Shown here: positions 37,601 to 50,100 of the stretch, piece after piece
Numbering within the stretch: position 1 is the first letter of the stretch
Layout: each line of letters starts with the position of its first letter
Origin: Aplysia californica
Taxonomy: Eukaryota; Mollusca; Gastropoda; Aplysiida; Aplysiidae
DNA length: 64,000 nucleotides
Assembly (NCBI RefSeq): GCF_000002075.1
Contig: NW_004797323.1
Span: forward strand, 690,452-754,451
Direction of reading: 5' to 3'
Program-made: the position numbers and the translations under genes
Notes under the pieces: generated by a model
What the model saw: only the letters and a program-made list of their open reading frames with translations
What the model was told of the DNA's origin: nothing
The model's database searches: none

Positions 37601-40600
37601 CATTATTGTGATTACTTTTAGTTCAATATTGGTTTGTCATACAGCTCTGCTTATCTGTCTGTTATGTTTCTCTTCATCTTTTCACATTTCTTGCAGTTCC
37701 ACAGTTGTGAACGCTGTAAAACTTACAAAACTGACACTTACATTTCTTGGAGCACTATAAGTATGTGGCTGCTATTCTTATTTGCCTGTTGTTATGTGAA
37801 CTTTATGTGAATAGATGAATCTGAACAAAAATTTTTCCCCGCTCAACTGACTGAAGTGTCTTTAGGCCATTCTCAAAGGGGGGACATTTCTTGTTCTTAT
37901 GCTTTGTAGAATTGTAAATGGGCTGATTCAACAATGTCATGCTCATAACTGTGCTTGAACTACAACAGGGAACTGCTGCTTTTTCTTTCCTAATCCTTAC
38001 TATCGTCATTTTCCTCTACTTCTTTCATATGTTTGTCACACTCTTGTGACCCACTATTTCCGGGATGCCTTGAAAGTCAAAACAGACTTAATGCTGTTGA
38101 AGCTAGAGAGGGGAGCAAAGTAAGCCCGATTCCCTGCAAAGACTTCTCTGTTGACATCCATCCCTTGGCGCTCATATGACCGTATGCAGTTGCGAGCGCC
38201 TTAAAACTTCTACTAAAACAAAATAAACATGACACTTACAATTCTTGAAGCACTATAAGTATGTGGCTGCTGTTCTTATTTGCCTGTTGTTATTTGAACT
38301 TTATGTTTACAGATGAATGTGAACAAAGTTTTTTTTTAAACAAACTGTTGGGTTTGGTGTGTCTCTGACACTACCGTTGATTGTCTTCCAGTTGCTGGAG
38401 CTGCAGGGACCAACCAGCGCCGGCCCCAGGCTCTCTTCCAGAGCGTGGCAGAGGAGAATGAGTTCAGTCTCACAGAGGAGGAGAACAAAGGGGCTGATCA
38501 CAGCAAGCCGGGCCCTCATGACTCTCACGACAAGCAGGGACAGCAAGACAAGCAGGACTTTACAGATTCTGGCATGGGTCAGACCCAGTTCACAGCCACC
38601 CACAGGTTTGTAATTGTCGAGAAAAATAATTTTGTTTCCCCGCTTTTCTTTTCAAATACCCAAATGCATCTGATAAAAATTTAAGTTTTTTTTTTTCTTC
38701 TTTGCATTCCCCTGCTAGATCTCAGAGTAATTCGGTTGGCGGGTGCTTTGGTGTGGTTTGCTCCTTCTTTCCTATAAAAAATCTATTGTCTCTATCTCCC
38801 CTCCTTCTTTTTTGTGTTTGTTACTCTCTTGTAACACCTCTAATCTTCGGCACTTATATGATCTTATTGTGTTGCAAGTGTTGTAGAACTCTTACTAAAA
38901 CTAAGAGTTATTCGACTGCTAGCTCTTTAACCTGCAGTTCAACTGATTTTTACTACTCCATGTGGCACTTTGCCTTCAGGCAGCCTTATTCCAATTTTGA
39001 ACGTACTCTACGTATGTTTTTATACTGACTTGGAGAATTTTCTGTTTTGGTTTGAATTAATTTGGAATTTTGCCTGGACGTTGGCCGAAGCCGACTCTTT
39101 ATCAGTTTTAGGAACAAAAAGAGATCTCCAAAATTTATTGCTCTTATCGGAGAAGGCTAGGTGTTCTGTCTTAAAATGAGGGGTGTGACTGAAAGACAGC
39201 AATAAGGAAGAGCCTTGAGTAAAGGAGATTGGAGCCCAGAAGAGGTCAGGGGTGGGGGAAGAAAGTGGAGATTTTAAAAAAAGATGAGAGAACAGGATAG
39301 GAGACAACAGGAGAACATTTTTTTCATGGCTGTCAGGTTTCAATCCCAGGACCTTTTGAATGAGAGGCAGCACTGCACCTCTAGACCATGAAATCCCTTA
39401 AGTTAGTTTGTGATTTCTTGATGGTGTATATGTTTTCGTATTTAGAAACCAACCGACTTACCAAGACCAGAGATTTTTCAATTGATTTTATCCTTTATAG
39501 GTTGCATGTGACTTTCTGTTGTTTCTTGTTGTTGTTGTTTTCAAATCCCTTTAGCTGTGAGCATTTCGCTCTTGGCAGCGCAATGCTCCTACATGTCCTT
39601 GTCATCTGGTCAACGCAAGAGTAGAGCACGCTTTGTAAGTCTGTAGGTGTGTGTAGAAGCCTGCATCAAAGAACTGCCAGGTTTGGGCAGAGAAGGAGAA
39701 GATGTTCAACAGTCTCCTCGTGGTTGTCACAGTGTCTGCAATGGGGTTCCCACATGGGGTTAATGTGACTTTCTGTATCTGAAGCAATTTGATTCTAGTC
39801 TTTTTCCCTCTGGTTCAGGTCGTCATCGTCTGTGTCCAAGTCCTCCATGGGCAGCAGCCTCCAAGGGCAGAGTACCATGATGGCAACTGTCTCCAGCAAC
39901 ACACTGACCGCTTCTGCCAGCCATTCTGACCACATGACCACTGGATCACTGACCTTGACTGATGGAGGAGAAATCAGGAGGGACCAGGGAGAAGTCAGGA
40001 GGGATCACACTTTGACTGCCCCAATGGCCAACTCGGTCCAAAGTCTGGAGGAAAGGTCCACTGTGCCCTTTGACCCAGAAGAAGAAGCAGACCACACATT
40101 GCACCAGGTCATTAGGATTTTTGTGTGTGTGTGTGTGTGTTTTAATAGAAGTTAAGACTTTTACTAGGAGTAATTTAGATCATCATTTCTGGATCCATGG
40201 CAACAACAGATCTGTCCTGAGGTGATGCAAATGGTTCACCTTCTAAACAAAATGTGAAGAAAAACATATATTCCATGAAGAACAATTTGGACTTCGGAAG
40301 ATTCAGACCCCAACCCTTCGCATGTTGATATGGTTGCTTTTGAGGACAAGCGGGCTAACCCAGATTTCAGGGGTTTCCAGAAATCTAGACTTATACCAAA
40401 AGTGGGCGTTGCCCTACCTATAGGAGAAGTTTGGTTTCCTTGGTGTGTATATTTGTTTGGTTACAGAGAAAACTTTCCTTGTCTTTTAAAGAAACTGAAC
40501 AAGGGGCAAACATTTTACCTTCGATTTTCTCAAAACAGCATTTTTCGGGATAGCCGCCATGTGCTTAAAAGCAGCCATATGTTAGTACTTCTGGTGAGAG

Positions 40601-41144
40601 CGAGGAAAGTTTGCCCATATTTTCTTTTTTGGACAATGCTAGTTAGCGACAGCACAGCTTGAAGGAAGAATATTTCAAATATCGTCACATGCAAGTTAGC
40701 GGGACGTTTTTGTCCATCTGCTTCCCCAGTTTGCCTATCAAACCAAATTCCATGTTGGATGAAGATAAATGTATATATTGAGGAAGATTAGAAAGTAAAG
40801 CTGTTCCCGTGTCCGATCCGGACATTGGGGATTGCCTTGTTAGTGAGACAACTTCCTGGGCCTTCGGCATATTGTGGTAGGGTGGTGAGAAAGATTTTGG
40901 TTTCTAAAATGAAGATATTACTTTTAATTCTTATGTAAAAGACCGGACCATGAAATTCTATTGAGACAGATCCCAAGGCACTTTTCGGGTACTTGAATAT
41001 GAGTCTTATGTGCTAATTCAGGCTGTCTGGGTTGTAAATTTTTGTTCGTTTTCATCTGTCGTTTCAGTGGGAAGAATTTATTACATACATACAGTGGAAT
41101 ATGAGAAACTGTCAAGTTTTGTTTGGTTTCGCTAGTTTTCTTCT

Positions 41145-41184
<40 letters not shown>

Positions 41185-44100
41185 GTTTAGAGATGCACAA
41201 ATAGAAGAGAAGTAAAATTGAGGGATTTTATTTTACTTTGGTTTATTGGTGATGTTTTGGGATTAACCTTGTTAATCGGTTTTAACGAACTCCACTGTTT
41301 ATACAGTCAAACCTGTTCTAATGGCCATCTGTCCAAGACAATCACATGTACAAACGACCATTTCCCACTTCCCCTTTTGCATTTTTTCTTCTGTCTTAGA
41401 GGACCGCCTATCTCAGATTGTGACTTTTCTTCTTAACAGTGGGTGGTCATCTTGAACAGGACCGACCATATGTTCTGGCAACGTGCTCCTCACTGCGAAT
41501 TTTGAACAAACACCACACATGACCGGTTCTAAAAAAAAGCATACCCTCAAAATACTTTTAATAGTTTTTCTGCTGTGGCTGCATTGTTGACTGCTGACTT
41601 TCCTGGTCTTTTACTCCCTTGGGGAGGGCACAACTGGCAGGTCATTTAACTTGTTTTCTTCATGCCCTCAGGTTGCTCTGGAGGCTGAGGATTTGGAAGA
41701 ACTGGAGGCGTTCTCAGACTTTGAGGAGGACGCAATGTTTGATGAAGGTTTGCTCCCTATGGGGTTGTTGGTTGTTTGTTTTTTTGGTTTGGTTTTGGGT
41801 TTTTTTGTGTGTATATTAAAGTTGCAGACTGCATATTGGACTCTTCTGATTTTCTTACCACATACATGCCGGCACGCACATACGATCGTACAAGACACAA
41901 TATTCCATTTCTTAAATGTGACGTCAGTATCTGTATCTCGTCTACATGTATTTTGACAATGAAATTAAATACTCTGGTGCTCACAGTGAGGTCCAGTAGG
42001 TGGTTGGCGGGTGCTCTGGTGTGGTTTGCTCCAGTCCTATCAAAGTCTATCGTCTTTATCTCCCCCCCCCCTTTTTTTTTTTGTGTTTGTTACTCACTTG
42101 TAAAACCTCTAATCTTCGGCACTTATTTGACCTTATTGTGTTGCAAGTGCCGTAAAACTCTTACTAAAACTAAAACTAAAAGGTTGGGGTCCAGTGTGAT
42201 CTCCTTCCCGTCTTTGACCTTGGTGAACTGATACAAATTTACTAATATGTTTTTCGTTTAGAACGATTTGAGTCTTAATTCCTGTAAATACACTTTTCCT
42301 GACTTTCAAATGTGCCTGATTTTAAACTTTTAAAAGTGAGTAGATCTATGGGGTTTTTTCTCTTTTATTTCACTAGTTATTTTAAAGAGCCTGTTGCACC
42401 AAGTTTTTATCATTACGTTTCGAAGTTCCAAAGAGATGTCTTCTAGTGCACAGGTGAAGAAAGCTAATAGTGAGTCTTTACATTTTGTTTACTTCTCAAC
42501 AGATGTGGCTGTAGTGCCTCCAAGTTTTCCTGAAAATGGCATCAGGTACGTGTCTGTATGAAACACATTTGTTTGTCCTAGTTATTTTGTAATAGTGACA
42601 TCCTTTACTTTAGATGTTTCAAAGTGAAGCTATGTATTCTTTGAACTAAAAAAGAAAAAAGGTTCTGTGATTAGAACGCTGCCCAGCAATAACATCAGCT
42701 ATTGTGGAGTGTATTTTCTGTATGTTATGTCCTCTACTGGTGGGTTATCACTTTTAAGAATGTGGGTGGTTGGCGGGAGCTGTGGTGCGGTTTGCTTCTT
42801 CTTTCCTATGAATGAAACATCCATCGTCCTTATCTCCCCTTCTTCTTTTTTGTGTTTGTTACACTCTTGTAACACCTCTAATCTTCTGACGCTCATATGA
42901 CCTTATGCAGTTGCGAGCACCGTAAAACCTCTACTAAAACTAAAACTTAAAGCAAAGCTTTGTATTCTTTAAACTAAAAAAAAAAAAGTTCTGTGATTAG
43001 ATCGCTGCCCAGTAGTAACATCGGCTACTGTGGAGTACATTTTCTATATATTATGTCCTTTACTGGTGGGTCATCACTTTTTAGAATAGTGAAATAGGTG
43101 AAAATGACATTGTTTTCTAACGTAATATACAGTGGTAGGCAGACAGCACTCCACACTCTCACACACTCCCTCCACCTGTTTCAAAGGGCACTGTAGACTT
43201 AGAAGGACATCAGTTCATTGACATTGGCTTATTGGTCGCTTTTATGTACAAGGGGGCTATCCCTAAAAATGCTGATTTGGGAAAATCGAAGGTAAAGTTT
43301 TTGCCCCTTGTTCAGTTTCCTTCAAAGACAAAGAGAGTTTTCTCTATAACCAAACAAATATACACACCAATGAAACCAAACTTCTCCTATAGGTAGGGCA
43401 GTGCCTACTTTTGGTGTAGGTCAAGATTTCTGGACACCCCCTAAATTTGGGTTAGCCCACTTGTCCTTAAAAGCAACCAATTATGCATGGTCATTTTCAG
43501 TGAAGGAGGAGGAAATGGGTGGGGGGGGGGGGGGGGGGGGGGGGGGGCGATGAGCTACACTATGTATGATTGGGATGATATTTGATTAAACTTTTTTAGA
43601 GGTGCCTTTTCCCTATTCTATGTGGCCTGAGTGTTTGCTGCCTTGACCCTTCTGCATTGCAGCATGCCTCATTGTCTCTCTCTTGCCCTTTTTAACTCCC
43701 AGTGGAGCACAGGCCATCAACAACATTACTCCAGCGAAGCCTGTCCTGAGCATCCTTTTCTATCTGTTTCCATGATGTCCCCGCTTTTTCAATTTCCGCT
43801 TGTACCGCTCGCCTCCATGTCATCTTTGGTCTTCCCTTCTTACGCTTTCCTTGTGGGTTCCACGTTAAAGCCTGTCTGATGATGCTTGTTGGGGGTCTCC
43901 TCAGGGTGTGTCCAATCCATTTCCATTTCTTCACCTGAATATCTTCCTTTACTGGCCTTTGGCTTGTTCTCTCCCACAGTTGAGCATTAGTAACTCGATC
44001 TTACCACTTGATCCCCACTATCCTTCGTAGGCATCCATTTACGAAGCTCTGCAGTTTCTTTGCTGCTGATGCTGTGAGCCTCCATGTCTCTGAACCATAC

Positions 44101-47100
44101 ATGCCTCATTGTAGCAGACTTAAAACAATGGGTGAAGGGGCATTTGAATACCAAGGCCCCAAGATCTGGAATGCTTCACCAAGTACTTTAACAAGAGTGA
44201 TCAAATCTTTTGATTCATTCTAAGGTCAGCTGAAGTTGTTTCTGTTTTTAAATTAGTAAGATGAATATCTGGAGTGATTTTCTTTTAGTCAGAACACCGT
44301 TATAGGTAACTGTTGTACGTTGTACTGTATTGTAAAGCGCTCAGAGCCTGTGTACTTTAATCGGGGTTGAGCCCTATATAAATGTCATTTGTGAGGCAGC
44401 GTGGTGGAATCAGGCTATCGTCAATTTTTGGTCATGTAGAGTTATTGGCATCATCTTCGACCTTGTTCACTTGTCTTTATTTGGATGAAAGAAATATCCA
44501 TTTATCTTAAATACAAGTCGAGATATTAGCGAAAGAAGGTGGGGGTCACCTATTTTCAGAGGTAAAATTAGTGAGAAAATGGTCGCCAAAGATTAGTTAT
44601 TTCCTTAGCTTAAGAGTCCGTGGTAACTGAAAATTTACATTTTGTGTGCCTTTAATCAACGCTTTTCAAGAAAAATGAACACAGATATGAGTTCTTTAGT
44701 GGGCATGAAAGGTGTTGAGCCAAAAAACAAAAATTCAATAAAAATTCACAAACCTACGGAAAAATGCAAGTTTCTTCACTTTGATTATTTTGACGAGAGC
44801 CTGATTCCACCACGCTGCCTCACATTTATTATTATTATTATGTGAATCCAGCAAATGTCTCAGGGAGCTGATGTGCATTGGTTATTTAGGCTTGGGGGCG
44901 GCTTCTCAGAGGGTTATCCACATCAGGAAGACTAGATTCCCTTTTTTTGGGGGGTGGCTAATTTATGGTTGTTCTCATTCAAATTCAGGGATGTGGAGGA
45001 AAGTTCTGGATTGGGTTTATTTTCACCCTCCGTCTCCACAAGCACCAAGGTGGTTGATGAAAATTTCCCATCACTTATGGATGGGCCGTTCAAAATTCCT
45101 CTCCCTCCTTCTAGACCAGCTGGATTGGCAAAAGATGTTAAAGGTGAGTTTGGACACAGTTTTAGATTATGAGACACACATGTCTTGAATAGTGGGCAGA
45201 CTGTTGTGGTGTTTTCACAGTGGAGGGGTGAAGGATGTGCTTTTGTCTACTATGGGCGCCTGCCTATTACAAGGTGATTGGAAAAGGCATTATATGGGTA
45301 TTGTTTTTATTTTTCACCTTCTGCCTTCAAAGTGACTTTTTATGTATGATCTACATTTAAAAGTTTGTGTTTCTAAATCACATTTCCCAGTAGCTTGGAA
45401 AGTTTTAAAAGTTTTACTTGCAGTTTTCAAAAAAAAATTCTGCTGGTGCTAAAACATCCTTACTCTTTGTTGTTTTATTAACTAATACTTGACGGCCTGC
45501 TTTGAACCGTCTTTTTTTCTGTCTTTTTGGATTCACGTATGTGCCAGGCAAATGCTGTCAATATGAAATTTATTTTTTTGTCTCATTTTGTTTCAGAATC
45601 CAGTGATTCACTGAAATCTTCATTCAGATCAAACAAAGGTAGCGAGAGGGCAGATCCATCTTTGCTATTTGGGGATTCCCTCCGCTTTGAACAAAGTAAA
45701 ATTAATTCAGACTGGGGTCAGTCCATCAACTTTCTTGACAGTCTGAAGTCAGCAGATCGTTCTGTGGGCAGTGTACAAGGCTGTCAGGGTGGCGATAATA
45801 GTCTTGAGGAAATTCTGTTCAAGGGAGATGATCAAGGAAAAGGTTTGTGTTTACTCAGTTTACTGATATATGGTCGCTTTTAAGGACGAGCGGGCTATCC
45901 CGGATTTCAGGGCTTTCCAGGTTTCAAGGGAGCTATCCCGATAAATGCTGTTTTGAGTAAATCAAAGTTAAAGTTTTTGGACCCATATTCAGTTTCTTTC
46001 AAAGACAAGGAGAGGTTTCTCTATAACCAAACAAATATACACAGCAATGAGACCAAACTATTCCTACAAGTAGGGCAATGCCCACTTTTGGTGTAGGTCA
46101 AAATTTCTGGAAACCCCCAAAATCTGGGTTAGCCCGCTTGCCTTTATAGGCGACCATTTTAAAGCAGACAGACAAAAGTGAGCAAGCTGTGCCAGCATGG
46201 GATATTGTTTAGTGTGAGGGGTAGTACCTGTCCATTTCGTAATTCTATTAAATTCCTTGGTAAAAATCAGCCGTAAGCTGACAAAAAGCCTTTTTTTTCT
46301 CTTCACAGCAGTTTCGAGAAAAAGAAGTTTTTTTGTCAGCGTAACCATCTAAATATAGAGTGATTCCGGAATTTGAATTTTTTTCAAAAACTAGTCACAG
46401 TTTCACTTTAATTTTTTCTCTCAAGTAAGGTTACCAGTCAGACTTTCAATTTAGCAGATGAAAAATGTTGGCGCCAAAATGAAGAAAAAAAAGACATTTT
46501 GTCAGCATATGGCAGTAATGTGGTTTGTGTTCTACGAGATTATTGAAGAGAATTGAATATGAATTTTGAAGAAAAAAAGAGTTTAATACCATTAACTCTT
46601 GAATGTTCATGGCTGCACTTTCTCGGTAAAGCAACATGTTACTTTTTAATGTAAAGACCTCTGTTTTGTGGCTGGTGTGTAAACGGTTTCGTTGGTAGCT
46701 CCCACATTTTTTTCTATCCTTTTGTTGTTTCTGTATTCTTGTTGAGTCCTTTGTTATGAAAGTTTTTCTGTATTTAAAAAAATTCTTGGCATTTTATATT
46801 CCTCAACGTAGCTGATGGTCATCGGAGTGAGCCTCTCAACCCATTTAACGATTTGGAAATTCCGGAAAACTCGAATAAACGGGACCATTGTGCTACCGAC
46901 AATCCTTTCGGCAGTTTTTCTGATGATATGAATGATCAGGGATTTGGAGATGAGGATTTCATGGATGCAGGTGAGCTGTGGTGTTGTTGTATGTGTGTTT
47001 ATATCTTTTCTGAGAGATGAAAGGGATTTCTTGTAACTCACTTTGTAAAAGTGAGAGGTTTGTAGAGTTTTTTTGCAGCTAGATCAGTGGAAGAAAGGAG

Positions 47101-50100
47101 TGTAAAGAATTTTTCATTGGGGTACAACATTTCTACGCCCATGGAGCTGAAAAGGCTGAGTCCATCCTTGGTTGTTCTGTTGGAGCAATTTTGTTCTTTT
47201 GGAAAAGATATCTGACTAAATACTAGCTACCAGAGTAAGAGTCTTGTCGACTTTGAACGACTTTTTAAAATATTTTTTTTTATTTTGTAAAAAAAGAATT
47301 TTGTTGTCCTAGTGATGTCTGCATCTTGACTTAACCCTATCCGTACGTCATGTTTTACTATGGTATCCATACGACGTGGGGAACTCTGTGCCACCATTTT
47401 GCAAAGAGGAAATTTACTCGTTAGTCTGATCCGCACGCTTTGCATAGCAGTCTGTCAAAAAGATTTTTTGAGAAATACCGAAAGTTTCAAAGTAATCTCT
47501 ATTATAAGTATTCTCAAATGTGAAGAATACAACCCCAGGGGTACTAATTGACCCCAGGGTGTACGGAAAGGGCTAACATATTGTCATGTATATTCCTTTC
47601 AGAGGATTGGGAGTGGTGAACTGAGAGTACATTTTGGCCAGAAAGACAACTTTTTGAGGCCCCAGGGTTGTTGTTTTGTTTTTTTTAAATTCCAACACAC
47701 AAGAACAAAAATATCTCTTTGGAATCATTGAATTATTTTTTTGGAAAGGGTGTCAGACTGATCTGGTAGAGGCTTCCCTCTGCTTATCAGGTGGGTATCA
47801 TTTGTAGTGATTAATTCTGCCCTATCCAAATGATATTTCTTTTTTTCCCCTCTTTTTTGAGTGTACTAATTGACCATGACTGGCCTTGTACTTCTCCTAC
47901 CCCTTTACTCCTTCACAAAGAAGTCCACAATTTACTCACATGGTTTAAGGCGGCCAAGGGTGCTACCGTGAAACGGGCAACAAATCAGTGAGACATTGAT
48001 GCGTTTGTTTGTTTAATGCACTCAAACAATATGTAATTGAACAAAGAATGCACTCAAACAATATGTAATTGAACAAAGAATGCACTCAAACAATATGTAA
48101 TTGAACAAAGAATGCACTCAAACAATATGTAATTGAACAAAGAATGCACTCAAACAATATGTAATTGAACAAAGAATGCACTCAAACAATATGTAATTGA
48201 ACAAAGAATGCTCTCAAACAATATGTAATTGAACAAAGAATGCACTCAAACAATATGTAATTGAACAAAGAATAAGTATGCTACTATGTGGTTGACAATG
48301 GGTAGTAAATGTAGTACAGGAACGGTTGTTGATCTTGGGGTTGACGAAATCGGTACCGCAATCCGCCACTTGAGTAGCAGTCTGCTAAAATGCGATACCA
48401 TAAATGCCACTTTAATACTTATTTACTTTTTCCTTCCTCTGGTATCCTTAGGATGTCAAGGGGGCCACTTTAGTGACGATCCGAAATCAAAGAGTTAATG
48501 AATTGTTTTCTGTTGCAGGTGCTGCTCAGGCTATGTTAGCGGAGGATGAGCATCAGTTTAGGAAGGAGGACCTGGAGGGAGATGAGGTATGTGGATGTAC
48601 ACGTGTGTTGTCTGGGGGGGGGGATGTTGAGACCAGTGGATGTTAAAAGGATGTAGTGCCTGGTGGGCAATGAGGCTTGTGGTGTGTTCAGATGTGGTGT
48701 GTGAATTTAGCGCCATTAACACTTTCCACCCACATAGCGCGCAGAGCACGTAACACTTATCCCCACGGACCAGGATACAGGTGCGGTACATGCTATTTCA
48801 CATGGGCGCTGATTGGCATCCCGTTGGGAAAAGGGACGGCTTCTTACCGTTGCCGATGGGCGTCCCGTGGGGGGCAAAGTGTTAATGCCTTGCAGTACTA
48901 GTTGAGCTCATAGTGTGTGGGCAAGTAATTCTTTACTCTTATTACTTGTCGTTTTGATGAGTTGAGCTGAATGCCAAACTTGTGTATTACAGTGTTTAGT
49001 AAATGTGTAATGTACAGGTTCATGCGAACATTATCATATTTCAGATGTGCTCAGAAGTTAGGGTCTTGCATACCGCCCAAGGAGACCGTCCAAATCTGAG
49101 CTTTTTTTTTGTGTGGACTGTACAGTCGTAAATTTTTTGTGTTGTGCCTATATTCTCTATTCCCTTTGTCTTATTTCGAGAAAGTTGGTTTATCGTGATT
49201 TTAAGTATTTCATTAAACATGAGCTTTGTCTCTGTAAATACTTTAGACAAAGATTTGCTTCCTGCTCTGTATTCCTTGTAGTGTACTTGCGTGCTACACT
49301 AGTTTCCATTAGGAGACCAAGTGCTTATCAGAGAGACCTGTTGAATTTTTTTATCTTGCTGTTTTAAAGATTTGCTATTATCTCACCTCGCTCCACTACT
49401 TCCTCAGCATTTACATTGATTTTCCAAAACAGGTGAGCATCTGTGGAGAAGGGGATTTTTAACCATCAAGCTATTTGATTTTGATTTTTTTTATAGGGGG
49501 GGGGGGGGTTAATGAGTTATTGACAGTGATTTGTTTTGTCATTGTTTAAATTTTCTTTTCAGTTATCCAACTTGACTATGGCCTCTGCGCGGGGTATGGA
49601 TGAGACGTTTATGAACATGACCATCTCTACGTACATGGCAGCAAGGTCCGAGGAGCACGGCTCTCTCTCGGACCCTCAGAGAAGGGTAAGTGACCGCTGT
49701 CCACCTGAATTGTCTTTGATTGAAGGCAATGAAGGCAACCCACTGGGTATTGCATGTTGTCTTGTGAAAAAGAAGTTGGGCCTGCAAATGGCATTATGCC
49801 TACCTGAAGGTTTACGCTAATGCTTTAAAAAAAAAATGTGATACAACTTTGTGTGAATTTCTTCCAGTCCTGAGCACTTATTTGCCTTCAATTATTCAAG
49901 AAAGTGAATGCCAATTGGTTTGTTTTGTTGTTTTTACGGGAGGGAGGGAGGTTGTAAGTATGAAGTAGTAGAATATTTTTTGCTTACACATAAACTAGTT
50001 GTTTTTCAGTGTTTGATGTGGGTGGTTGGCGGGTGCTCTGGTGTGGTTTGCTCCTTCTTTCCTATCAAACGTCTATCGTCCTTATCTCCCTTTCTTCTTT

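Noticed and set aside
40108-40122. Extended exon 7 ending at the GT repeat
   Set aside because: In phase and possible, but CAG|GTCATT gives the better exon edge; left as an alternative in the gene entry.
48018-48273. CRISPR-like regular array
   Set aside because: Units are contiguous with no spacers, and the genome is eukaryotic.
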